Shown here: one piece after another, positions 39,345 to 52,300 of the stretch
How the letters are laid out: each line of letters opens with the position of its first letter
Numbering within the stretch: position 1 is the stretch's first letter
DNA from: Holacanthus passer
Taxonomy: Eukaryota > Chordata > Actinopteri > Pomacanthidae
DNA: 64,000 nucleotides
Assembly: GCA_025331565.1 (NCBI GenBank)
Contig: JAFREQ010000015.1
Location: 3,720,001 to 3,784,000 of the forward strand
Direction: 5' to 3'
Notes under the pieces: generated by a model
What the model saw: only the letters and a program-made list of their open reading frames with translations
The model's database searches: none
What the model was told of the DNA's origin: nothing
Position numbers and translations under genes: made by a program

Positions 39345-40400
39345 CACAAAAACCACTCCTCAGACAGGCTGGCACCACTGGTGGTTCATGACAAGCCTGT
39401 GTAATGGATGTAAGAGTAGACTTTCTATTATTGTAATATCCATAAAAATGAATGCATTTCTTGATTATTTTAATGGGTTATCTTAGTTGCTTATGTATTA
39501 AAAATGGTACAGATTGCTTCTCTTGTTGCTGAGTATGTATGAAATTCAGCAACGTGTTGGGATTTAGTTTTTAATAGTTTTGAGTAATAAAACATTAGAA
39601 ATTTAGCTTCTCTATGTAATACTCTATAGACCAAAACTTTTTCCTCCAGTGACACAGTATGTAGATTTCTCATTCTTGTTTTAGGTACTCAGGTATAATT
39701 GTAACCATGGGGAACAATCTTTTTGCCTTAACTGCTGCTATTTTTTTACAGTGAGGGCTTTCTCAAAGAAAAGGCCAAAAAGTAATATTTCATGTTTTCA
39801 TGTCAGTTTTTCATACGAACACTATCCACGGAGCAATTTCTATATGTTATGAAAGAGGACACAATGCAACACTTCTTTCCTGGTAGTTTTTAACTAGGTT
39901 GAAATGACTGAACCTTTATTTTCCTTGATGTCTTGTAGCTGACAGAATGAGTTTAGAGTTGTAAAACTCAGGTGGAGACTAAGCACCAGAAATGAACCTT
40001 TACCTTACTGTTGTAGAGATTGTATACTAAGGCCTATAGTAATCCATTTGCACAGGCACCAAACTTAATGATTTAAAGATCGGTGAATGTCCTTTGTGAT
40101 AACATGCCCCAAGACCAACGTGAGCTGATAAAAGGGAAAATCTATCGACTATCTTTTTTAAATCATGCTTTAAAATTTGAAATGTGTAATAAACTGGTCA
40201 CAGATAGGACTGATTATTCTACATGTCTGGACCGTGTATTGACAACAAACATGTCTGCCTTCATTCTTCTCAATGTATTTCTGTGTAGGCCTATATATGT
40301 GTATATATATATGCTCTTCAGAACTGCTGTAACTCCTTGGTGATCCTATGCTCAAAGTTCACAACTTTATGGCACAATAAAACAAGATTTTAGATGAATG
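39345..40400 (+). other. lrrc8d: lrrc8d 3'UTR
   Basis: Starts after the TAG stop. Two AATAAA signals lie at 39586-39591 and 40376-40381, so proximal and distal ends are possible. No other element recognised. Confidence 0.6.
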
Positions 40401-43280
40401 TCTAATCATTATTCACATACTTCAGGCACACTCCACTGAGCACTTTACTGTAGTCAGAATGCCACAGATAAAATGGACACAAATCCATCTTTTTGGAGCC
40501 TTTAACTTAGTTGGGCATCAGATTTCTAGGCTATATTTAAGTCAATTTAAAAAATCCCAAAATAGGGAAAGAAGAGAAAAAACCATTGAAACCATATATT
40601 TACTTTTGATTTTGGGCAGTTGGGCTTTTTTGTTTAAACAAAGCAATATAATAAATTTAAACAATGCATACAAAGTTATGGACCTCTGAATTGTTTTTTC
40701 TGTCATGCCCACAACTGGAAGCAGAAAAAATGTCCCCCTTCACCCACACACAAATGTATTTTTATTAACTGTAACTAAAGAAGCAAAGTTTAATTTTACT
40801 GAGGTAAAATGTTCAGTAAGAACATGAACTGCATGTTGCTTTTCATGCATGTTTATCACTGGGTAACCTTGTTAATTTACATAATTATATAATTTACACA
40901 CAAAAATTCTAATGCCCTCCTGCTATATTGACAGTGGACATGAGAGCAAGTTGGGCTCCTTCATACTTTGGATGTGACTGATGTGTTTGATGAGCATCCC
41001 AATTTTTCTTTCTATCTGTGTTGCACTTTAGACATAATTTTGTTTTTCTTTCCATCCTGAATCCTGAATCTTTTTTCTGTATCAGATTCACAGGCCTTAT
41101 TTACATACAATTGGACTTATCATGTCAGGAAATGCACAGACGGAACTAATAACATTAACAATGCTTCTGTTTCAGCAATTATTCCAATAGACCAATTAAT
41201 TATCTTATTGGTGACGCCTGTGTTGAATAAGTCAGAATGTCTGTTGTGAAAAAGGTATATCAACCTAACTTTCACTCCAGATTTCCACCCAGAAAAACCT
41301 TTTCTACAAGTTCCTTTGTCTCCTGTACAAAATAATAATGTTCCCATAGACCCCTGAACCAAGAAACCTTTGTTAAACTGTTTACATGGATAATGAAAAG
41401 GAATGTCCCACTAATATTCTTGTTTACATGTTGCATACTCTGGTAAACGTAATGACACAATGATGTGACTTTCATTCGTTCAACCACCTTCTTGATAAGG
41501 TTGCTGCTGTATACAACAAACAGAATATGCTGTTCACATGAGCCATATTCAGAACATTGTCATATTTGGAATAACACTGGAAAATGAGGATGTAAATGTA
41601 GTCACTGACCTCAGTGATTCACGAGGTATAGGCTGACACCAATCTGCTAGTTCCACAGTGAAACATTTAAAAGTTGTTGAAATTCAAACAACTTAGTCCA
41701 CATGATGTGTTTCTAGTTCATTGATAGTAAAGGAGCTGGAGTCTTTGTCTTGACATTTCTTCTGGTTTATGAGGCTTAACCCACATAATCCATAATCTTT
41801 CTCACCAGATGTCTAATGTTAATATGATAAAGATAGATGTCTAGTGTTCATCCATCCCTATGATCCTACAGAAGATATTTCTGCCAAAATTATAATTCCT
41901 GTCAGATCATTCAGTTCTCCAGTACATGGCTTGGCTTTTGCAGGGAACTTGATGATCCTCTGCAAACCTGTAACACTGTTAGTGGGAGCGACTGAGTCCT
42001 GTTGAGGAGGAACAATAGGTTCAATGTATCTGTGTAGGTCTTGACCGTGTCATAGAGGTCACGCGTGTTATGCGTTTATGTAACCTTCTGTTCAACAGTC
42101 AAATGGATGGCCTTGCAGTAATATTCTGAATAACACAACTTGTCTGAGAGTGTGGTGAACCTGTCCTTGAGATATCCCGTCCTGGTTGTCAGCTGTTCAT
42201 TCTGTCCTGCTGCAGTATGTTTGCACTCATTTACATTGTTTAGACTAACTCACCTTTCAGCAAATGCTCTCTTCTGCTGGACCTGCTACTCTCCTCTGCA
42301 GACTATTTTTTTAAATCAAATTACACCTTTAGCATTCAAGTGTGTGAATTGATTAAACAATACATATTTTACACATATTTCCCCCCATTTTCCTAGATTT
42401 CAACAGATGGGTGCATTTTTTCTTTCAACATTGTACTATAGCAGAACGGATTATATAATACTTATGTTTAGCCACATTATTTGCAATGGTTTCCAAAATT
42501 GTATCAGTGCAAGCAAAAACAGGATTTTCTGTTGTACATGGCCAGATTAACCCACTAGGGAAGTCAAAAATGGAGGCCTAATGACCCTTGTGGCAATTTA
42601 GTTAACCACAAATTTACTTTGGGCTATGCAACATGCACATACATGCACATGTAGACAAGAGAAGTAATAATGCAGGACCACCTCAAGGCCCTCATCAATT
42701 CATAAGATGTTTTACTTGTACATTTACTGGTACATATTTCCAAAAATGGCAATTAATAAATTTAACAAGCCAACAGACACACAGAGTTTCTGGGGCCTTC
42801 AACTGGGTAAAGATGGCTGTCACCCCATGAAGTCCAGACTTAAATGTGTCAGCTGGTTTGTGCTATTTTAATTAGAAATTAGTTTACAGGAATACACACC
42901 ACTGACGGTCCTGCTTTACTACCTAAACTTCAGTATCGGTCTTGCAGTGGGATCCTGTGTCATGAATGTAGTTGCACTTTATTATTTTCATTTTTGCATC
43001 AAGTTCAGAATAGAAAACCTGTAAATAATGCACAAAGGGAAAAATATGGAAAATGTTCTAATGTTAAACACATATTCTTGACACTTGTGCACAGGAAACA
43101 GCACTGGATTAGCTGAAAAGTAAAGAAGTAACTTAAGTACAGAAGCAGGTCCACCATGTGTTGCAGTATGCTGCCATCTGTCGGTAGCTGTAAGTACCTG
43201 CCAGCCAGCTGTCCTCTCTGTCGGTGAACTACCTTCGGTTCACTTGTCACACATGCTGAATTATCTGCTCCTGTAAAGCA
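40401..43280. other. Intergenic region between lrrc8d and the znf326-like gene
   Basis: AT-rich, with no gene, RNA gene or named repeat that I can support. The last 150 bases are the probable promoter and 5'UTR of the downstream gene, including a small hairpin GTGAAC-N8-GTTCAC near 43224-43243. Confidence 0.6.
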
Positions 43281-43288
43281 ACCAAATC

Positions 43289-46200
43289 ATGAATCTTCAG
43301 AATAATGTCCCGTTCAACCCTTCAGCAGCTCCTAAAGCAGCAGCTCCAATGTACAATCAGCAGCAGCCTGGAAGGTAACTCAGTGCTCTGTGTCGCCTCA
43401 ACATGTAGCTTTAGCTCATGTTGTTGAGCGTTTATTAATTTGAGAAAGTTTCAGCCCCGTCGAGCAGGGAGCCTCTTGGATTAGCTACTGACACTGTATT
43501 TTTGTTGACATGCCATCAAACTAAGCGATACCTCAGTCATTATTAGCAATGAACTGCTCTGTGTGTTGCCGTGTAGCTAAAGCTAGTAGCAAAAAGTGCT
43601 AAGCTAGCTGTTTGCCTGCCCGATTTTGTTGATGTAAGCATCGATAAAACACTATTGTGCCTTTGCCCTGCTGCGTTCATATTCATTACTTATTATTGTT
43701 TTATTCACTTGCTGTGTAGTATTTCCCTCATTGTAGTTTACTGTGATAAACAGAGTACCTCAAGACTTCAGAGAGGCTATGAAACACATCTCAGTGAAGC
43801 CAGCGGACAACTCCAACATCAGGACATCTGACATGGCTGCTAAGACACCAAGAGCCCAGAATCGAGCAGGTGACTGTGGACACTGAAGCACACACCATAC
43901 ATGAACCTACCAAATTAGCTAATTTACTTCAAATTACTCACAATTTACATCACAACTAACCATTTAGCAAAGCAAGCTGTTGTATTTTGTTTAATGTTCT
44001 AGTCATTCTCTGGTTTGATTCATTTCTGTGTGATGTGAAAATCCTATTGCAGACAGTAATTCATCATAGTGAATGTCAGGTCTGTTCATCTTTTTTTCAT
44101 ATTATTTGGGTGCTTTACGGCTTTTATTAGAGTTGCAAGTACAAGAGAGATGACAGGAAATGAGGAGAGAGATATGCAACCAAGGTGCCCATCTGGATTC
44201 AAACCAGGGAGCTTGCAGTTCATGTTGGCCACTAGATTGCCCCAGTCTGTATCTCTCCGAAGTGCCAACTTTTCTAAATAATTCTGCACCCAAACAACAA
44301 TGTAACAATGACCAAAATTAATGCAGATTTCACTTTTATGTATTTCATACCTGAGGCAAGTTTGGATTAATTTTCATATGATAAAGAAATCAATGTAAAT
44401 CAATCTCCCTAAAACTGAAGGAAAAGCTGTCTCTGGGTCCCCAAGTCATAATTGGGGATTGTTGTGTTATTTCTTGTCCTAGTAACTAATAAAGTCAACA
44501 GAAATGAACCAAACGCAACTTGCATCAGTTTGTTTTTAGTCCTAACTATATAATACATAGCTGTATGCATTCAGTCTGTCAAAATAAGCAGTCTTCATTG
44601 TTATTTAACTTTTGTGTTATACAGCGCAACCTTCTGCTTGTAAATGGAAGTCTACATTCAAACCAATAGGAGAAAAAGATGACAACTCACAGGACAAAAG
44701 CTCGAGCAGCCCAGAAAGGTAAACCCGTCAGCTGTGTTTACAGCATTTTGACAAAGTGTCAGGTAAAGAGTGACATGTCCTGTAGTCACAATCCAGTATG
44801 TCCCACATTTGAGCCTTTAACTTTGTCTTGTGTTGACTTTAAATGTTCAAATATGGGCTGTCTGAAGGTGACCTCATTATGTATTATTCCAGGTGGACCT
44901 GTGAGGTAAAAGAGCAAGTGGCAGGAAAGATTCAGTGCCTCACTGAGTGCTTACACATTTTACTGAATGTGCACAGCTTCTAATTAGTTTCATCTCATTC
45001 TGGGAAAAGTTTTTTTTCTTCAACAGTTAATATGGTACACACAAGCAAATTTATAGTGTGTGTGAACATTCAGTGGTTGATGGTACGATACCCTTACAGA
45101 TGATCTATTTAATAGAAAACAGCATGTAACACACACTATGTATAAACAGTTCTTAACATTGCACTGTCTTAGTAATTGTGTACAGTCTTGTACTGGTTTG
45201 TACATGGTTACGCACATGTGCATTACCTAGTCTTGTGTAGATTTGTGTTGTCTATTGTTATTCTATGTAGCACCATGGTCCTAGAAGAACTTTGTTTGGT
45301 TTTCAGTGTGTACTAGCTGAGCTGTGTATGTTTGAAAATGACAAATAAAGACAGTCTTCTGTCTATGCCTGTCTCCCTCAGGGCTGAGCTTTATAATCCT
45401 TACGATCCTGCCTCGTCAGACTCTGAGCATGAGATGCCACAAGGCCAAGACCACAACCACTCCCCACCGGATCAGGATAACAACCTGGGACACCAGTGTT
45501 TGTCTCCAAGTAGAGGCGGCCATGACAACCGCCCCTGGGACCCATCCTACTCTGATAGGCCCCTCAACAGACTTGACTTTAGCCCTGAAACCAGACCCAC
45601 AGAGAGTCGGGGTCTCAGTCCAGGTCATAGACTGCCTGAACCACGGGTTTATTGCCCAGACACTGATTCACTTGTCCCACCGGACTATGGCTCCATAAGT
45701 AGACCTCTGGACAATAGGGTCTGCAGCCCTGACAGGCTTATTCATGGCTCCTCCACCCAAAGCTTTCTTGCTTCTTATGGCGCACAGAGGACAAATGGAG
45801 AGGAGAGGATAACAATCTCAGAATACAGAAGACAGATGTCACCAGTAAGACTGATAGTTGAACAGTTTTTGTGTTTGTTTTCCGAATGCATATATTTATG
45901 CAGTTTGGTTTCCGTGGTTACATCCAATCTTGACTTAAACAGGAAATGGGGTCTGTTTGTTGTGCTTTTTTAGAATGTGATGAAACGGTCACTGTTTCCT
46001 TTGTACATACAGTGATGACAATGTGATACTTGGAACCACTTCTCTCCTCTGTAGATGACCGCTACAGGTAGATTATCTCCACCCAGGCTACCTCTTGGTG
46101 ATGTTTATCAGCATCAGCTGGGATATGTAGAAACAGGTAAGTTAGCATTTTGATGAAGTAATGACAGTTTGGTTTTTGGTTTGTTCCGCCATTTCAAATT

Positions 46201-48140
46201 ATATATATGAGAAATACATTTAACAGATATAAGGTTGCATTGATTACATGCTTTAAGTCAACGTCTTGAGAGTATTGTTTTGTAAGCCTAAGAATTGACA
46301 ATCCAATGGCTTTACTTCATTTTTGCAGTGTGTACATGTATTTCCTCTATGAACTTAATAATGCTCATGATGAATCTGTGGATAATATTGTTTTTCAGGA
46401 CTGGACAAAATCACGCCTTCCACTGAGCTGAAAAGAGACAGGATGAAAAATGTAATAATGAACAAGTAAGAACGAAGGATACAGATGTCCAGCTGTTCAA
46501 AGATGCTACATGTACAGTGTCACATCACACTCATTAATTTTGATCGTGTACCAAAATTCAGGACTATAGGCTGTTCTGCAGTGTTGCAGAATATTAAGAC
46601 ATTGTTCAACACTTAAACACTAAATATTTTTCTTGTAGGAGCCCCATCACCTGTGACCTTTGTGAAGTCGAGTTAGCCAATGGTCAGGAGCTGCAGTATC
46701 ACTTGGAGAGCAAGACTCACTGGGACACTCTGGAGCACATCCAACAGGAGAATAATTATGATGATCTGGCTATAGCCTTCCTACAGGTAAGATAATACAT
46801 AGTGTGGTTATATACTGTACATCCTATTAGTGGTTTCTGGGTTGGATCCATGGTTTTTAACCCAAATATATTATAGAAGCATGAACAAATGTTGACACAT
46901 TGGTCTGTCTGGATGGTGACAGATGTTTTTTTATGATAGGAAGTCATGCTGTATAAAAGTCGTCAGTCTAGCAGAGTCATAGAGGATAGTGTACTTCAAG
47001 GTAAATAACTTTGACATGCACCATCTTATAACAGTATCTCCTGTTCCAGATAAAACCTAAATACAGTCTGATCTTTGTTTCCTCAGCTCTCCAGGAAAAT
47101 GATCACATGACAAAGATTGAAATTTTCCACTGTGCGGCTTGCAAAATCTTCTTATGTACATCTGCATCTTCTGTGCAGACTCACATTACCTCTCAGGAAC
47201 ACCTCTCCAACACAAAGGTGAGACTTCTGTAAAGCAGCGAAAGATTTATCAGAAGATTTTTTCCAAATCTCTGTTGTCAGTATTGACAAGTGATGATGAT
47301 GCCCAAATGATTGATTGATTTCCTGAAGGAATTTGAAGTGCAGCAGAGACGTGCTTGCCTCAACAAAGCAGAAACCATCATGAAGGAGCTGAAACCTCAG
47401 TTTGAACACTTCCTGAAGGTATTTTGCAAAAGTCAACATTTCATAAGTATTCAAACATAAGGAATGGCATCATATCATATATATATATCTTATCTTATAT
47501 ATATATCTTATATATCTTATCATGGGGTTATCAATTGGCTCTGTTTACTAATGCAAATATAAAGCTATTCCAAATGGGGGAGGTGAGATCGGTGGCCTGT
47601 GGCCAGTCACATGCAGCTTTAATAGACTGACTGCACAATACTTCTTTTATATCACCAAAGTAAAAGCTACATTGCAATGCAAGTACACACGTGATATAAA
47701 AGTAGTAGAAAATTATACAACAATAAAATACTATTATGTGACTGACTCTGAGCTGAAAAGACGAACCCCATTATGTAGCTCCTACTGTCAATATTTTCAA
47801 CACATTGTTTTGTGGGGGAAAGGGAAAGACATTTGTGCTCATGCCTCAAGATGAACTAACTATTGTAAGTGAAATAGCCGAACAACATAACAGGTTAAAG
47901 TAACACTGAACTTTTTAATTAAGGCAAGATTGCATTTCTGCCTCTATTTATGTGGTCATTGGATTGAGAACAGAAAGGTTACTCAAGTAAAACATCTCAG
48001 CGCATAGCACCTTACAAGTAGTCTAACCGGTAGTTACTATTTAAATGAGCTGCACTTAGGCTTCATTGAGCTCCACAGATGCAGCTATCCGACTTACTTA
48101 ACTGATTCTTTTCATTCAGGGTGGCAGCCTATTCGAATGA
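43289..48140 (+). CDS. znf326: ZNF326-like protein with two AKAP95-type zinc fingers
   Basis: Exons: 43289-43374, 43754-43869, 44625-44718, 45382-45844, 46055-46136, 46399-46465, 46639-46786, 46940-47000, 47087-47217, 47329-47418, 48120-48140. All are GT..AG, in frame, 452 residues. ZNF326 is a nuclear DBIRD-complex subunit linking mRNP assembly to Pol II elongation and splicing. The second half carries two paired C2H2 units: CDLCEVELANGQELQYHLES, then an EF-rich helix, then CAACKIFLCTSASSVQTHI, spaced as in human ZNF326. The end (FEHFLKGGSLFE) parallels human YERFVKGENPFE, which supports the tiny last exon. The N-terminal half is Pro/Ser/Asp-rich with an acidic YDPASSDSE patch, not the Gly/Arg-rich region of human ZNF326, and there is no acidic C-terminal tail. 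The gene sits where synteny predicts znf326, but it is divergent and a paralogue remains possible. The start ATG is the first in the open exon and is less certain than the rest. Confidence 0.8.
44085..44245 (-). mobile_element. Degraded tRNA-derived SINE
   Basis: On the minus strand GGTTTGAATCC (44205-44195) resembles a Pol III B box, preceded by an A-box-like GGCAATCTAGTGG (about 44240-44228) at tRNA-like spacing. The plus-strand flank, with GACAGGAAATGAGGAGAGAG followed by ATGCAACCAAGGTGCCC, is the pattern I recall next to tRNA-like SINE heads in fish. It lies in a znf326-like intron. Confidence 0.55.
47419..48119 (+). other. znf326: Last intron of the znf326-like gene
   Basis: Donor GTATTT at 47419; acceptor TTCTTTTCATTCAG ending at 48119. 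It contains an AT-rich TATATATCTTATC repeat block (47475-47520) and an open stretch of 21 codons at 47565-47630 that I treat as chance. Confidence 0.65.
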
Positions 48141-49374
48141 CAGAAATCACTCTAAGTCTCCAAGCAACTGTTTACACTGAGATGCTTCAGATGAAGAACA
48201 ACTATGGGCTTCAACAGTACAATTCAATCACAACTACACATAAATGCTGCGGCACCACTCGTGTACAGTATATTGCCAACAGGGCGTACTGTTTATGTGT
48301 CGTGATTTGTCTGAATAAATGGAGAAATCTTGAGTCAGTATATTGATTTTCTTGTATCTTGGTTCATATATGGTTCATTGTTTCACATTTTGTCCATATT
48401 AACATTAGCTACAGTATTCCCTGGTCGTCAATATTCTTTAAGAACATAAGGTTTGTAATTTTTTTACAGATTCAGTGTTTTTATAATCTGTGTGCAAAAA
48501 TGATTGAAAAAGTCAACTTGTTTCTGTTTTTTTATTTAGAACAACACAAATGTTTTAAGCATCGTATCTGTGTGATATAGTACATTTAAAATTAAATTAT
48601 TTCAAAACAGTATATTTAAACATTAAATATAGGTGACATGTATGAAATGCATTGTCAGCACTGCCTGTGCCTGTTAGGTCTTTTTTTCTTAACCACCTTC
48701 AATTTTAATTTTGTATTTGTATTAGAAACAATGCAGTTACTGAAATACTATAAAACACTTTCTATGCATAACAAGTTTCTGGACATTTTTTTCTTTTTGT
48801 TCTTATATAGTAGCTCACTTTTCCACTTGTGATTCCTGGAGCTGTTTATCATGATCTTACAGGTGCCGGCGATTTCAGTCGAAATATTCATCTCACTAAC
48901 TCTGTGGCCTGAAAACAGAGACTGTGGGCTTGATCTGAACATGTTGCAATACAAAAGAAACATGATTCTATGTATCTTGTAAATGTGAGTATTGATACAG
49001 AAGAGAGGTGCTCCCAAATTTTGACAAAAACTGACTCAAACCATGAGAAATCTGAGGTAAAAGTTGTCTTCATTAGAAATGGATTCCACACTACATTACT
49101 GCATAAAACAAGAAAAACAGTCTGTCCATTTGGAAATGAATTCCAATATATGGACCATGTAAAAACAGAAAAAAAAGTAACAATATCCAAAATAATTAAC
49201 TTTTTCATCTGTCCAAATGTCCAAACATGTACAATATCTTCATGATTGAGTACAATATTGTAGTTTTGGCCAGTATTTCATTTACTAAAAAAAAAAAAAA
49301 AAAAAAAAAGTGAAAGAACATCCAATGTACATACACAAACAGTCTAGTGAAATCTAAAAAGGTCCCCATTGGCT
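48141..49374. other. Convergent 3' ends of the znf326-like gene and znf644
   Basis: The two stop codons are 1.23 kb apart, tail-to-tail. A plus-strand AATAAA at 48314-48319 suits the znf326-like gene. TTTATT near 48531-48536 (AATAAA on minus) could serve znf644. A 22-base poly-A tract lies at 49288-49309. BARHL2, which lies here in human, is absent. Confidence 0.65.
48314..48319 (+). terminator. znf326: znf326-like polyadenylation signal
   Basis: AATAAA about 175 bases after the stop codon at 48138-48140. Confidence 0.55.
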
Positions 49375-52300
49375 TCATGAGGCAGCATGTGTGGCTGTCA
49401 GAGAGCTGTCTTGGTCAGTCTTGAGGGTCGAGGGCAGCGATGTGACCTCTACCATGCCTAGCCCAGTGTGAGGGACACTAGTGTTCATAATGTGTCTCTG
49501 TAAATGTTTAATCCAGTCCTCCTGGACCGACAAGGGACCCTGGAAGACGAGGTCACAGAACCTTTGAAGAGAAGAAGAGACTGATGTTAATATACCAACA
49601 CAGTGGTTTTGAGCATATCTTGGGTTAGCAATGTCAGCCTGTCGGATGTTCCACCACTTTACATTACAGTTGCATACATTCATCACGCTTGTTTATTTAT
49701 TTATTATGTTATGCATTCATGCACTCTCTGTTAAGAGGCTGGTGGTGAGCTGGTCACAGGTCTGCTGGCGCTCTGTTATCCTATTGCGGCCACACCTCCA
49801 CATGACTGTTAAAGGCAGCAAAAAGGCAGAAGCTACCGCAGGATTATGGATTTCAAATAGCTCTAGCAGCTAATATTTACAGACGAATTAACAGTGTACA
49901 GTGCAGCAGCGGGAATGCTGGTCTGATGTCGGTACATCAGGCAACTGCTCTGACACTGAGCTAACAGAGCAGTAAGTGTGTCTGTCATGTTAATGCTAAT
50001 ACGTTTAATATATATCATGCTTCAAAACTACAACTTCTGCTTTCTAGTGTAATGTATTCAAACTAACGGTGTGCAAGCAGTGTGCATTTAACAAATCAAT
50101 ACTCATTGGCGTAGCCTGATGAAGAGAAACGCAGCGACTAAATAAGGCACACACACACACAAAAACTAACTATCCTGCTTTTGGGCTATTTCATTTGGAC
50201 ATGACTGATATAATGTTTTAACCACAAAGTGAAGAAGTGAACACACCTACATTTAATACGCAGTTATGATGAAACATCAACGCATTATATCCAAATTAGT
50301 CTAAATTCGATATGAGACATTTTCAGAAAGATCAGAGACTGATTTGGCCACTTCTCCAATTGTATTGTCATTTTTGGAGTAGATCAATGACAACAGGTCT
50401 CTCAGTCATCCCAGCACTTTGTTTAATGAATAAATGAAAATTGTAGCCAACAGAAGTATAAACACCAGAAGGAACATTTGACAGTGGTCCAAATCTAGTT
50501 ACCCAGGACAACAATCACTGTTGAAGTTTGAAAATCATCCACCATTTAAAAAGAGTATAATAAGTACATTATGAAAGAAATTACCTGCAGGTGAGTCTGT
50601 ACATTTCCTCTGGAGTTTGTGGCAAGGGTAGTGTCTTCTTCTTTGAGCCAGGCCTTGAGCGTTGCCTCCTTGCTTTACAGTCAAATGCTGAAAGACAGAA
50701 TTTAGTTCATGAATTTACAGCAATACCTTTGATTACAGCACAGCCTTCCTAAGTTGACATTTTAAATGGACAAAAGGTCTATGCTAACCATGGGAAAGTT
50801 TGGATTGTGTTTAATGTTCTGTCTGTGAGTTCAGTAAATCAGTCAGGATATGTGGACATCATTAGCCTTTGCTTTATTCATACTCATGTTTTGGCCTCGA
50901 GTCAGTGAGATGAATACTTTGGCACTATGTCTTATCTGCATTGGCCAATCCAGTGCAGCAAAAACACAAGACCCAAGAATGAAGTGTGATGATCTGTGAT
51001 GAATATCTCACTTGCTGACGCCCTTCTAGATCCTTACCTTGGGGAGGACACAAATAACCACTGGTACACTAATTATAGCTATGTTTGGACGTCACACAGT
51101 TTGGGCCTTATCTACTGAGGGTTTTGAGATACCAGTGTGAGATATATGCTGCCATACCTATAGAGTAGAGAAGAATGAATTCTGGAATGGAGGATATCTG
51201 AAAATCTGAAACTTCCTGCATAGCAACTTCAAACTAGCAGCAGGGTGAAGTGGCTCTTCAAATGTGAATATGCCTTCGCTGCAACAAGAATTTAGGATTG
51301 TTCTGATACTGCTGCTCTCATGGGCCATGTCTCCATAAAAAATGTATGTTGATACTGTGTTCTCAGTTAACTCGGAATATGCTGCATGTGTTGCTGGAGA
51401 ACTGATACTAAGTTTTCATCGCATTAACATAGGCTCTTTTTTTCTCTATATCACATGTGGGCAAACAGGTCCATGGACCATCTCAATGGTCCACAACGTC
51501 CTCAAAGGGGAAATGAAAAGATTGCCCAAAACTCAATAAAACACAGCCTTATGCTAATAAATCTCAAGGCAAATTACTATATTGACTCAGTACTGCTATT
51601 TAACGTGATTCCAACAGAGGGTGCTGTCTGGCAGAATCATGAGTTAGGATGAATGCTTCAGAAAAGAGAAAAATTGACTCTGAATGTCACGCTTTGGACA
51701 TCTAAATATTCGGTATCAAGTGTTGGTTCAAAGGCAGTATGTTCAATATGACAAGAGAGTATTGTGGTGTTAAAGGAGTACAACATCAAGAGACATTTTT
51801 GCTAACTATACCACAAAACTTGTCATCGCGGGAAAGAGAAAAAAAAGCCCTGAAATGCATGCTATCACACAAATTTGCACAACAGAGCAAGCCTTTCTCC
51901 GATGGTGAATTTTTAAAAGCCTATATGGTAGAGGTGGCTAGCATAGCGTGACCCTGACAACAAAGGTCAGTTCGAAAAGGTCGGTCTGTCTTCACAATCA
52001 CTCTCATTATTTTTTTTATAGGTAACCCTTTCATTGTAACTTCACAGCACACTAAACTGACACATACAGCCGTAAAAAGGTCAGAATTTTCTAAACAGAC
52101 AGTTCACATTTTTTTAAACAAGGACCCAGGCCTTCTGGGCTGGCATATAGCCTAGCAATGCTGTGGAGCAATGTTTGGTGGGGTCCTCATTTTGTTTGCA
52201 TCCTGAGCACACAGGTGATGTGATGCACATTCCTGCTGAAGGTTTGCTCTTTCACTGATTGACAGTTGGTGGCAGTAACGTGCAAATGAAGTACGCAGAC

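Noticed and set aside
45332..45973. 213-codon open frame taken as a single-exon gene
   Set aside because: Both ends run past an acceptor (45381) and a donor (45845); only 45382-45844 fits the spliced znf326-like frame.
47565..47630. Alternative last exon of the znf326-like gene with an RCC1-like string (VACGQSHAALI)
   Set aside because: The acceptor lacks a pyrimidine tract, the peptide is only 21 codons, and the exon at 48120 gives a C-terminus matching human ZNF326.
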